A stretch of DNA of 64,000 nucleotides from Salinibacillus kushneri (GTDB lineage: Bacteria; Bacillota; Bacilli; Bacillales; Alkalibacillaceae). Positions 7,971-14,735 of this stretch are shown in pieces. The notes beneath the pieces were generated by a model. It had not been told where the DNA came from. It did no database searches and worked only from the letters and a program-made list of their open reading frames with translations. Location: positions 21,563 through 85,562 of the forward strand of contig NZ_FOHJ01000012.1 of the NCBI RefSeq assembly GCF_900111405.1, read 5' to 3'. How positions within the stretch are numbered: the first letter of the stretch is position 1; every line of letters starts with the position of its first letter. A program made the position numbers and the translations under genes.

Positions 7971-8227
7971 TATGCCGTTTTTTCGAACATCTTTGTATAG
8001 ATGTCTTTCCTAACAACTGTGAAGTAATTAAGTCCATTGATGCTTGTTTTGACTTGAACCTGATTATTATCAATTTGGCTAACAGAACGGGCTAAATTGT
8101 GGGTTTGTAAGATGTCTAAAAATACATAAGGCTTAACCAGTACTTCATTACCCCACATAGCCGAAATCCCTAAATCATTCGCTTCCTTTGCTGCTTGAGC
8201 ATGTTTTTGCAATTGTTCTAGAGTCAT
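7970..8227 (-). CDS. Phage hypothetical protein, 85 residues
   Basis: It starts MTLEQLQKHAQAAKEANDLG and continues with a beta-rich part (NGLNYFTVVRKDIYTKMFEK). GGAGG lies upstream of the ATG. The mix of one helix and several strands suggests a small folded protein; no known motif is present. It is the last gene before the terminator at 7939-7970, so it belongs to a transcript that starts upstream and is separate from the recombination genes. Confidence 0.55.
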   Translation of the reverse strand: MTLEQLQKHAQAAKEANDLGISAMWGNEVLVKPYVFLDILQTHNLARSVSQIDNNQVQVKTSINGLNYFTVVRKDIYTKMFEKTA

Positions 8228-8436
8228 AGACTTGTCCTCCTTTCACTATGTATTAGGTGACTTGACCTCACCCGTCATGCCCAGGAATGTATGGCAGGGA
8301 GAATGGATGGACCTCAATCATTTTTACTAGACGGTATTTAGAGGTGATTCATCATTTCTAGGCATGACGCAAGGGGTCAAACCCTTGCCGTTTGTATTCA
8401 GTTGTGGTAAATTTGAATCAGCGCTATTTATTCCTT

Positions 8437-8472
8437 TAAAATCAGTAAGCTTTTTAGCTTGCTGATTTTTTA
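8437..8472 (-). terminator. Intrinsic terminator after the 29-residue microprotein
   Basis: AAATCAGCAAGCT and AGCTTACTGATTT form a 13-bp stem with one mismatch and a four-base A loop, with T tracts at both ends, so it could work in both directions. It begins at the stop codon of the microprotein gene. Confidence 0.75.
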
Positions 8473-8559
8473 TGTTTTTAGACGAATGACAACTTGCCAA
8501 ACAATGAACATCAATATGAAAAAGAACCACATCCAACGGTCAACTGCTTTATTACTCAT
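8470..8559 (-). CDS. Single-span membrane microprotein, 29 residues
   Basis: The peptide is MSNKAVDRWMWFFFILMFIV followed by WQVVIRLKT, which is one membrane helix with a short polar N-terminus. The ATG overlaps the stop of the preceding gene in the pattern ATGAGTAA, and the terminator begins at its own stop. Both boundaries argue for a real translated gene. Tiny membrane proteins of this sort are common in phage early regions; its role is unknown. Confidence 0.55.
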   Translation of the reverse strand: MSNKAVDRWMWFFFILMFIVWQVVIRLKT

Positions 8560-8848
8560 GGTTCTTCCTCTGGTTCTTCATCCTCAAAAACTGTTCAACA
8601 GTAATTGGATTTAACGGAATCCCTTTCACCATCACCTGGTGCTTTTCACGATCGCTAATGACTTTGTTATTGCGCATATAATTTAAAGTGTTTAACGTCT
8701 TTCTCAAGTCCTGATAAAAATGCTCAACGGATTCAAAGTTTCCATATTCAAACTCCAACTTCATACGTTCGATTAAATAGATACCGCATGCACGTTCTTT
8801 CCTTGCCCGCTCAACATCTTCTGGTAAAAACTGCTCTTCAAAATTCAT
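8552..8848 (-). CDS. Phage hypothetical protein, 98 residues
   Basis: It is mostly helical and charged (MNFEEQFLPEDVERARKERA, later VEHFYQDLRKTLNTLNYMRN). No recognised domain. It follows the XRE-like gene by four bases with GGAGCTG before the ATG, and its stop is shared with the start of the membrane microprotein, so the three form one coupled unit. Confidence 0.6.
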   Translation of the reverse strand: MNFEEQFLPEDVERARKERACGIYLIERMKLEFEYGNFESVEHFYQDLRKTLNTLNYMRNNKVISDREKHQVMVKGIPLNPITVEQFLRMKNQRKNHE

Positions 8849-8852
8849 ATCA

Positions 8853-9377
8853 TCAGCTCCTTACATAATCTTTTGCCCTTAACTTTCTATGGTGTTCATC
8901 CCACTCTTTTGACCAATCTAATTTGTACTCTTCACATACAACTGCAATCCAATTGACTCCAGCTGTCACAACATCCATCATTTCTTGAACAGATTGCTTA
9001 ATATCTTGAACTTGAAAACTCTCAACGTAATCAGGGTGTAATGATGTTTTGACACGCTTGATGGCTCTTAACGCCTCTTCTAATTCTTCTGATGCTTTAT
9101 CCTTAACGGAACTTCTATGTAAGTCTGCAGCTCGTCCATCTAACCGAGTAACACCCCAGCCGATATATTCATTTGCTGCTTCCAAGGCTATCCACGGTTG
9201 GTTATATTGATCAATAAAATGCTGTGCCATTTCCGGCTGAACCTTGTACTCTCCGTTTTCCTGCTTACAAACAGCTTCACGGGATAAGTAAGTTTCCATA
9301 GATAGTTGCTGTTGGGTTTTGCTTACGCTTTTTCGAGATTGCTTAAGAGTATTAGCAGCTCGACTACCTTTATCCAT
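8853..9377 (-). CDS. XRE-like helix-turn-helix phage regulator
   Basis: This encodes 174 residues. Residues 8-60 look like a divergent XRE domain: TLKQSRKSVSKTQQQLSMET, then YLSREAVCKQENGEYKVQPE, with a final helix QHFIDQYNQPW. The rest is helical with several acidic clusters and the VEEYKLDWSKEWDEHHRKL tail. Proteins of this form lie in the early region of Bacillus phages and are taken to be DNA-binding regulators. The DNA site is not known. GGAGG precedes the ATG. Confidence 0.65.
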   Translation of the reverse strand: MDKGSRAANTLKQSRKSVSKTQQQLSMETYLSREAVCKQENGEYKVQPEMAQHFIDQYNQPWIALEAANEYIGWGVTRLDGRAADLHRSSVKDKASEELEEALRAIKRVKTSLHPDYVESFQVQDIKQSVQEMMDVVTAGVNWIAVVCEEYKLDWSKEWDEHHRKLRAKDYVRS

Positions 9378-9438
9378 TTATTTCTACCTCCCTTCTACCA
9401 TTAATAGGTAATTAAATTGATAGGATTGAAAAGTAGGG

Positions 9439-9678
9439 TTAAGGCTCCAATAAACGGAGCTTTCCATAGTTATCATTCTGATTAGGTCCATTGATGATTT
9501 GTGGCTTAGATTTACGCTCAATCCATTCATCAACCAGGTCCTTGCGGAAAACCCACTTACTTCTACCTGGGAATTTCAAAACAGGTAAATCATGTTGGTG
9601 GACATACTTTCTAAGAGTGTTTACACAAACACCGATGTACTCAGCGCATTCTTTTGTGTTCATGGTTTGGTTTTGCAT
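9439..9678 (-). CDS. Excisionase-like helix-turn-helix protein (HTH_17)
   Basis: This encodes 79 residues. MNTKECAEYIGVCVNTLRKY, then VHQHDLPVLKFPGRSKWVFR and KDLVDEWI, match the MerR-like winged helix of the HTH_17/excisionase family. The family recognises DNA to bend attachment sites (Xis) or to regulate transcription. Given an integrase and attachment half-site in this prophage, an excisionase is plausible, but the gene lies in the early operon far from int. It starts where the antirepressor ends. Confidence 0.75.
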   Translation of the reverse strand: MQNQTMNTKECAEYIGVCVNTLRKYVHQHDLPVLKFPGRSKWVFRKDLVDEWIERKSKPQIINGPNQNDNYGKLRLLEP

Positions 9679-10371
9679 TTATATCACCTCATTAATCGTT
9701 TGTTGATTATTGGTTTCATCGATTTCTATTTTTAAGCTCGTGGATGGTTGCCACATTCTGATGAATCGCAGCCCATCTTCAAATTTTTTCTTTGGAAGGT
9801 CTCCATATCGAGGGATTTCAAAATGATTTTTAAAATCTCTCCAAAATTGCGAAAATGCCTTAAAAGCCAATTGTTTGTAGGCTGGTGAACCCTTGCCACC
9901 TAACGCTTCAACGACGACTTGTTTTCCTTTTTTATTCAAAGCATGTTCTTGGGCACCATCAATGCGCATGGTTTCTTCCAGGTTGGTAATTCTTTTATCT
10001 TGGCTAACCAATTCATTTACAGTACCTTGCAAGATTTCTAACTGGCTTTTGGGTTGTTCCAATTCATAGAATCCGTTTTTTCTGATTGCTGGAATAACTT
10101 CATGAGTAATCCATCTTTTAAATTGATTAGCTTCTGATTTGCGACTTCCTAAGACTAAGTTGTAAAGACCAAACTCGTTGACTACGTTAGTGTTTCCTTG
10201 ACGCCCTATGTTGAACATAGACCGTTCATCATCATCTAGTTTGGCGACAGCTTGAGTTGTATTTTTAATTTCTAAAATATTGCAAACATCCTTAGCAACA
10301 AACCAAGGTTCGTTTTCAAACTCGACAATTCTTAATTCGCACCCATCAAACATCTTTGTTAAATGATTCAT
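9679..10371 (-). CDS. Phage antirepressor, BRO-N plus ORF6C
   Basis: This encodes 230 residues. The BRO-N domain (about 1-100) shows WFVAKDVCNILEIKNTTQAV, KLDDDERSMFNI and NEFGLYNLVLGSRKSEANQF with KRWITHEVIPAIRKNG. A coiled linker follows (about 105-135), then ORF6C-type sequence (about 140-215: GKGSPAYKQLAFKAFSQFWR). Such proteins counteract the CI-type repressor during induction. It sits two genes downstream of the Cro-like gene in the early lytic transcript, as expected. Confidence 0.88.
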   Translation of the reverse strand: MNHLTKMFDGCELRIVEFENEPWFVAKDVCNILEIKNTTQAVAKLDDDERSMFNIGRQGNTNVVNEFGLYNLVLGSRKSEANQFKRWITHEVIPAIRKNGFYELEQPKSQLEILQGTVNELVSQDKRITNLEETMRIDGAQEHALNKKGKQVVVEALGGKGSPAYKQLAFKAFSQFWRDFKNHFEIPRYGDLPKKKFEDGLRFIRMWQPSTSLKIEIDETNNQQTINEVI

Positions 10372-10571
10372 TAGGCAACCTCCTTTAAATCTTTGTAAAG
10401 ATCACATTGCAAACGATTATTGAAATCAACGGTAATTTCGTTACCGACTTGAAACTGAGACCAACGATGTTTAAAAGCTCTAATTACTTTAATCGAATCA
10501 GGACGATTTAGAATTTTGTTTCCAACTTGTACTTTTGCATAACCAATTCGTTTGAAAATTAGCTGATTCAT
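10371..10571 (-). CDS. Small phage hypothetical protein, 66 residues
   Basis: It begins MNQLIFKRIGYAKVQVGNKI and is basic and beta-rich. No motif is recognised. CAAGGAGG precedes the ATG and its stop overlaps the antirepressor ATG (TAATG), so the two are translationally coupled. Similar short genes sit between cro and ant in other Bacillus phages. Confidence 0.6.
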   Translation of the reverse strand: MNQLIFKRIGYAKVQVGNKILNRPDSIKVIRAFKHRWSQFQVGNEITVDFNNRLQCDLYKDLKEVA

Positions 10572-10638
10572 TAAACAACCTCCTTGCGTATTTGTTGGTG
10601 CATAGCTTTTTTATAAGCAATTAACCGATGGTAGGCAG

Positions 10639-10881
10639 TTAGATCACCTCCTTTTTATTTATTGCTATTTTAGAAACGTTTTGGTTAAAAAAATCCGAAA
10701 TATTGCAATTTAACGCATCAGCCAATACAGGTAACTGATCGGCTTTAAATGAATATGCTCCAGTCTCATATTTCAGATATGTTGAACTGTTTTTGAAACC
10801 TAATTCATCAGCCATTTCTTGAAGAGTAATTCCTAACTCTTTTCGTCGATTCTTGATGTAAAACAAGTTTAATGTTTGCAC
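10639..10881 (-). CDS. Cro-like XRE regulator
   Basis: This encodes 80 residues. A full XRE helix-turn-helix occupies residues 8-65: IKNRRKELGITLQEMADELG, FKNSSTYLKYETGAYSFKAD and LPVLADALNCNISDFF. As the first gene of the leftward early transcript, divergent from a CI-like repressor, it should be the Cro counterpart. One copy of the shared operator-like repeat lies inside its last codons (10661-10678), besides the copies in the promoter region. Confidence 0.85.
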   Translation of the reverse strand: MQTLNLFYIKNRRKELGITLQEMADELGFKNSSTYLKYETGAYSFKADQLPVLADALNCNISDFFNQNVSKIAINKKEVI

Positions 10882-11031
10882 TTGCTCACCCCTTACATTG
10901 CTGTTTTAGCAACATTTTAATTATATATTACATTGCTATTTTAGAAACGTCAATAGTTTATATTGTTATTTTAGAAATTTTATTTTTTCCGTTCCGGAAA
11001 CGTGTTAAAATAGTATTGCTAATATAGAAAG
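10661..11031. promoter_or_regulatory. Array of five repressor/Cro operator-like sites
   Basis: The sequence ATTGCTATTTTAGAAACG recurs at 10661-10678 and 10932-10949, with variants at 10897-10913 (ATTGCTGTTTTAGCAAC), 10962-10979 (ATTGTTATTTTAGAAATT) and 11015-11031 (ATTGCTAATATAGAAAG). The second holds a perfect dyad, TTGCT-5-AGCAA, which defines the half-site. Four copies lie between the divergent cro-like and ci-like genes, as in lambdoid switches, and one lies inside the cro-like gene. Confidence 0.75.
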
Positions 11032-11043
11032 TGGTGTCTAGAT

Positions 11044-11394
11044 ATGAGGGTAGGAAAACGAATAATTAAATTAAGAGAAAATAAGGGGTGGAATCAAAGA
11101 GAACTATCTAGAAGAGTAGACCTTAATCCCAGTGTGATGAACAGGATAGAATTAGGTGAGAGGCCTATCAAAGACCACGAATTAGATAAGATAGCAACCG
11201 CTCTAGAAGTAACAACAGATTATATTTTAGGTAGATCAGACAACCCTGAAATGACCGAGGAAGAATCGTTTGAAGCGTTTATCAATGATCCAGACTTAGA
11301 ACGCTGGTATAAAGAACTGCCAAAATCAAAGGAAGAGGACCTAAGACGTCTTCGAAGGATTTGGGAAGCTTTTAAAGAAGAAGATGATGATTAA
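11044..11394 (+). CDS. CI-like XRE repressor of the prophage
   Basis: This encodes 116 residues. The N-terminal XRE domain (1-62) reads MRVGKRIIKLRENKGWNQRE, LSRRVDLNPSVMNRIELGER and a closing helix ending in TTDYILGRSD. The C-terminal 50 residues are acidic (EEDLRRLRRIWEAFKEEDDD) and lack a LexA/CI peptidase domain, so induction must depend on another factor. The ImmA-type peptidase downstream is the likely one, as in ICEBs1 and phi105-like systems. It diverges from the cro-like gene across the operator array. Confidence 0.85.
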   Translation: MRVGKRIIKLRENKGWNQRELSRRVDLNPSVMNRIELGERPIKDHELDKIATALEVTTDYILGRSDNPEMTEEESFEAFINDPDLERWYKELPKSKEEDLRRLRRIWEAFKEEDDD

Positions 11395-11450
11395 GTTTGC
11401 AACTTTAGATTTTCATAAATTAAGAAATATCTTTTAAGGGGGAAATAAAC

Positions 11451-12074
11451 ATGGCTGAAAAAGTCAAAAAACCATTCTATAAAAAATGGTGGGTTTGGTT
11501 GATTGCCATCATTATCATTGCAGTAGCTTCAACTAGTGGAGGAGATGAAACCGAAACTTCTTCTAACGACACTTCCAATGAGACTGCTAATACAAGTGAA
11601 GATACTAATAATGATAGTGGAGAGAATAACAAGGAAGAAGATACTAAAAAACTTCCTGGAATTGGAGAAGAAGTTAAAGTTGGTGCAATGACATACACCA
11701 TTAACGAAAAATCAACAACTGAACAGGTAGGTCCTTCTTCACTACCTGAAGAAGCAAATGGTAAATATGTTATTCTCAACATCACTGTCAAAAACAATGG
11801 TGATGAAGCAGTTACAATTGATGGTTCATTTTTTAAATTAAAACAGGGTGATAAAACATTTGAAGCTGATTCAATGGCAAGTACATCAGCAAATCAAGCT
11901 GAGGACGGGTCTATCAAAAACAGTTTCTTTTTAGAACAACTAAATCCCGGATCAGAAATGACTGGAAATGTTGCATTTGATGTTGCTCCAGAAATAGCTG
12001 ATTCAAACAACCTTAAAGTAGAAGCACAAGAGGGTATTTTTGGCACTGTAACAAAAAACATTGAATTAAAATAA
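11451..12074 (+). CDS. DUF4352 membrane-anchored protein of the lysogeny module
   Basis: This encodes 207 residues. Residues 10-27 (FYKKWWVWLIAIIIIAVAST) form one N-terminal membrane anchor. A Ser/Thr/Asn/Asp-rich linker (about 28-68) leads to a beta-sandwich DUF4352 domain (about 75-200: KYVILNITVKNNGDEAVTID, FFKLKQGDKTFEAD). The protein should be displayed outside the membrane. Its place between repressor and integrase, with its own terminator, is where temperate phages often carry genes expressed in the lysogen; a role in immunity or superinfection exclusion is inference. Confidence 0.8.
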   Translation: MAEKVKKPFYKKWWVWLIAIIIIAVASTSGGDETETSSNDTSNETANTSEDTNNDSGENNKEEDTKKLPGIGEEVKVGAMTYTINEKSTTEQVGPSSLPEEANGKYVILNITVKNNGDEAVTIDGSFFKLKQGDKTFEADSMASTSANQAEDGSIKNSFFLEQLNPGSEMTGNVAFDVAPEIADSNNLKVEAQEGIFGTVTKNIELK

Positions 12075-12076
12075 TA

Positions 12077-12104
12077 GAAAACCCCATGATTTGGGGTTTT
12101 TTTT
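12077..12104 (+). terminator. Intrinsic terminator after the DUF4352 gene
   Basis: AAAACCCCA and TTGGGGTTTT form a GC-rich stem with a loop of about three bases, followed by eight T residues. It separates the DUF4352 gene from the immA-int pair. Confidence 0.9.
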
Positions 12105-12149
12105 CAACCATCAACAGAACAAGTGTTCTCGTCAAGTGAGAGGGATTTA

Positions 12150-12614
12150 ATGATAATACTTAATCAAACCGAAACTTTTGTAAAACAATTTTTAAATTCT
12201 CTATCCATTGCAGAACCTGGTTGCTTATGTATAGACGTTATTTCAAATTCTTTAAAACTACCAGTTAAGTACTGGGAATTTGCCAGCGAAGTAGTTCATA
12301 AAGGTGGGAAATATATAATTTTCTTGAATAAATATCTGACCAAAACACAGCAATGGCAGGAATTTGCTCACGAAATAGGCCATGTATTAAGACATGCAGG
12401 ACATCAATCAAGCATGCCAATACCTTTTCGTCAGCTGCAAGAATGGCAAGCAGAACGTTTTGCTTATCATTTTTGTGTACCTACTTTTATGCTTCTTGAT
12501 TTAGTAGAAGTTAATATCTACCAAATTATGAATCTGTTTAATGTAGAATATGAATTTGCAGTTAGACGGATGGAAATGTATCAAAACAAGCTGATTATGG
12601 AGGGGATTTCATAA
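12150..12614 (+). CDS. immA: ImmA/IrrE-type metallopeptidase
   Basis: The ATG at 12150 is chosen because GAGAGGG sits about six bases before it; the frame is open upstream to a GTG at 12123. The zinc motif HEIGH is at residues 74-78, and AERFAYHFCVP near 100 provides the downstream Glu. ImmA peptidases cleave XRE repressors of mobile elements and so trigger induction. The CI-like repressor two genes upstream lacks a self-cleavage domain, so it is the likely substrate. The stop overlaps the integrase start (TAATG). Confidence 0.85.
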   Translation: MIILNQTETFVKQFLNSLSIAEPGCLCIDVISNSLKLPVKYWEFASEVVHKGGKYIIFLNKYLTKTQQWQEFAHEIGHVLRHAGHQSSMPIPFRQLQEWQAERFAYHFCVPTFMLLDLVEVNIYQIMNLFNVEYEFAVRRMEMYQNKLIMEGIS

Positions 12615-13861
12615 TGGCAAAAGGTTATGCTAGACCTAGAAAAAATGGCAAATGGCAATTAGAAGTTGATTTGGGAACTTATGTTGATTTAAAAACCGGT
12701 AAGAGGAAAAGAAATCGAAAGTACAGAACGGTAAAGGCAAAGAGTCAAAGGGACGCTGACACACAGCTTGCTCGTTTCGTGGCTGAAGTTACCGGTGAAG
12801 GTTATTACGAACCGGAGAAGATGATGTTCGTAGATTTTGTCAAGAAGGAATGGTTACCAAAACATGCTGAAAAACATTTATCTCATACTACATTGTCAAC
12901 TCACCTGCGATACTTAGACATTAGGATTCTTCCAGCTTTTCAATCCTTGCGATTGGATCAAATTAGGCCTAAGCACATTATTGATTTTTTGGACAACCTT
13001 CAGGAAGATGGTATGCGATTAGATAAAGTTAAAGACGAAAATGGTGAAATGAAGGTGAAAAAGGGAAAACTCTCAAAGTCCACAATTTATTATCATTATC
13101 GAATTCTAAATGGGATTTTTAATTTTGCTGTGAAACTCGGATTAATTAAGGAAAACCCAACCAAAAAAATAGACAAACCAAAATTAGATACAAAAGAAGT
13201 GGAAGTCTACGATATTGAAGAAGCCGCCCGCTTGTTAGAATGTTTAGAGTCAGAGGACCATGTCTTGCATTGGCAGATTATTGTGAAATTAGCCATTACT
13301 ACAGGCATGAGACGTTCTGAGTTGTTTGGACTCGAGTTTAAACACATAGACTATGAAAATCGCGTTATTAAAGTCCGTCAGGCTGTTACATTTTCGAAGG
13401 AAAAGGGATTGCAGGTACATGAAATCAAAAAGGGAAATGGTGTCGCCAGAAAACGGAATATTGTATTTTCTCAAACCTTACTAGAGCCCATCAAACGTTT
13501 AGAACGAATCCGCAAGAAGGAAAGACTTGCAGCAAATCAATTGTGGGAAGATGGAAAGCATAACTTCCTGGTATGTGATGAAACCGGAAAGCCATATAAT
13601 CCTACATCTATGCAAAGGTGGTGGGAGCGATTTATCAAACGTCATAAGTTAAAATATGTGAACATTCATGCCCTAAGACATACGTCTGCAACTTTATTGA
13701 TCAATGAAGGTATCCATGCAAAAATTATTTCAGCGCGCCTGGGCCATTCAGATATAAGAACAACCATGAACATATACGGACACGCATTAAAACAAGCAGA
13801 TGAAGTTGCAGCAACAAAATTGGACTCGGCTTTAGAAAAGAAAAATCTGCCGACAAATTGA
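12614..13861 (+). CDS. int: Tyrosine-type phage integrase
   Basis: This encodes 415 residues. Residues 1-60 are a basic AP2-like arm-binding domain, about 70-180 a SAM-like core-binding domain, and 198-400 the catalytic domain. The catalytic set is visible: Arg233 in TTGMRRSEL, His352 and Arg355 in HALRH, His378 in LGHSD and the nucleophile Tyr388 in MNIYGH. It inserts or excises the prophage at tRNA-Thr(CGT), since the half-tRNA at 13985 lies just downstream. It is coupled to immA. Confidence 0.95.
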   Translation: MAKGYARPRKNGKWQLEVDLGTYVDLKTGKRKRNRKYRTVKAKSQRDADTQLARFVAEVTGEGYYEPEKMMFVDFVKKEWLPKHAEKHLSHTTLSTHLRYLDIRILPAFQSLRLDQIRPKHIIDFLDNLQEDGMRLDKVKDENGEMKVKKGKLSKSTIYYHYRILNGIFNFAVKLGLIKENPTKKIDKPKLDTKEVEVYDIEEAARLLECLESEDHVLHWQIIVKLAITTGMRRSELFGLEFKHIDYENRVIKVRQAVTFSKEKGLQVHEIKKGNGVARKRNIVFSQTLLEPIKRLERIRKKERLAANQLWEDGKHNFLVCDETGKPYNPTSMQRWWERFIKRHKLKYVNIHALRHTSATLLINEGIHAKIISARLGHSDIRTTMNIYGHALKQADEVAATKLDSALEKKNLPTN

Positions 13862-13984
13862 CGGCAGAATGACGGCGAACTTTTTAATTTCTATTGTTTT
13901 CCGTTGGTGCGAAATAAAATTAATGTATTGTCAAATCAACGTTTTTCATGTAAAATAAATCTCGTTGTCTGGTGCACAAACTCC

Positions 13985-14026
13985 CTCGTAATGAAGGGGT
14001 CGGAGGTTCGAATCCTCTCACCAGCA
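13985..14026 (+). repeat. attR: Right attachment site: orphan 3' half of tRNA-Thr(CGT)
   Basis: The 42 bases from CTCGTAA to CACCAGCA reproduce an anticodon loop (CTCGTAA, anticodon CGT), the 3' anticodon strand TGAAG, a variable loop, a T arm (GGAGG-TTCGAAT-CCTCT) and an acceptor 3' strand with A73. The bases before it, AACTCC, cannot pair with TGAAG, so there is no 5' half. It is the host remnant left when the integrated element replaced the tRNA 3' end. The intact tRNA-Thr should lie at the left prophage end outside this window. Confidence 0.85.
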
Positions 14027-14036
14027 TCTTTTGCGT

Positions 14037-14129
14037 GGAGAAGTACCCAAGTCCGGCTGAAGGGGATGCACTCGAAATGCATTAGGACGGGCAACCGTCG
14101 CGTGGGTTCGAATCCCACCTTCTCCGCCA
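14037..14129 (+). tRNA. tRNA-Ser(CGA)
   Basis: A complete class II tRNA: acceptor GGAGAAG pairs with CTTCTCC, followed by G73 and an encoded CCA. The anticodon loop ACTCGAAAT carries CGA, there is a long variable arm, and the T arm is GTGGG-TTCGAAT-CCCAC. It directly follows the half tRNA-Thr, so the host probably had a tRNA-Thr/tRNA-Ser pair before prophage insertion. Confidence 0.95.
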
Positions 14130-14208
14130 TAACCTAACCACAAGAAGTGAAATCCTCATAACGAGTACTATCCAAAAATGTGCAATCATGAATAACTATA
14201 TTTTTACG

Positions 14209-14250
14209 AAAAGGAACCCCTTAATCTCTATTAATTAAGGGGTTCTTTTT
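14209..14250. terminator. Intrinsic terminator between tRNA-Ser and the PC4-like gene
   Basis: GGAACCCCTTAAT and ATTAAGGGGTTC form a 12-bp stem, with T residues on one side and A residues on the other. It can end both the tRNA transcript and the leftward gene at 14517. Confidence 0.85.
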
Positions 14251-14262
14251 CTTTCTCTAACC

Positions 14263-14517
14263 TTATTCTTTTGACGAAGCAGAAGCAGCAAATGTCTGAT
14301 TTACTTTTTCATTTAATATCGTTTTTAATTTCTCCACTTCTTCATTAGATAAAGTTACTCCCTTCCCCATTCTTTCACGGTTTGGTGCCCAATCACGCAG
14401 ATCATATTTTGGGTCTCTTCCATTCCAGCTAATCAAATTTAATTCCTTCGTCCATCCTTTTTCTGACTCTGATAGTACAGAAATAGATTGAATAATCTCG
14501 TACTTAAAATCTGCCAT
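14263..14517 (-). CDS. YdbC-like PC4 domain ssDNA-binding protein
   Basis: This encodes 84 residues. FKYEIIQSISVLSESEKGWT, KELNLISWNGRDPKYDLRDW and MGKGVTLSNEEVEKL match the transcription coactivator PC4/p15 fold found in the small Bacillus YdbC protein. Family members bind single-stranded DNA. It stands alone on the minus strand between tRNA-Ser and the EamA exporter. AGGAGA precedes the ATG. Its role in the cell is not settled. Confidence 0.85.
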   Translation of the reverse strand: MADFKYEIIQSISVLSESEKGWTKELNLISWNGRDPKYDLRDWAPNRERMGKGVTLSNEEVEKLKTILNEKVNQTFAASASSKE

Positions 14518-14735
14518 TTTGTCTTCTCCTCTCTATTCAAATATGAATTGATATAAGGTTATTATGGTCTCCCTTGTTTTCACCTGCAATTATGGAAAAG
14601 GCTGATTTGAGGTGATTAGACAAATAAAACCACAAAAAAATAGAAGCTATTTTATATTTTATTACACTATTTCCCCCTAATTTTAAAAAAATGAACAAAT
14701 TATAATTTCCCGCACCGTTTGGATACGGGAAAAGG

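Noticed and set aside
8327..8536. A 69-codon frame on the minus strand
   Set aside because: It runs through the intrinsic terminator and overlaps the better-supported 29-residue microprotein in another frame; it has no ribosome binding site.
10572..10640. A strong AAGGAGGTGATC site with an open frame (TAYHRLIAYKKAMHQQIRKE...) between the Cro-like gene and the 66-residue gene
   Set aside because: The frame has no ATG, GTG or TTG near the site. The site may serve only mRNA structure or an unusual start codon.
10661..11031. Possible CRISPR array from the regular repeats
   Set aside because: The spacings differ (about 12 to 240 bases), the repeats are short and dyadic, and no cas genes are near; they fit operators.
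13964..14026. A complete tRNA ending at 14026
   Set aside because: TCTGGTG upstream resembles an acceptor strand, but there is no D arm or 5' anticodon stem, so only the 3' half is real.
13904..14137. Open frames on both strands across the half tRNA-Thr and tRNA-Ser
   Set aside because: They are produced by tRNA sequence and have no ribosome binding site or protein signature.
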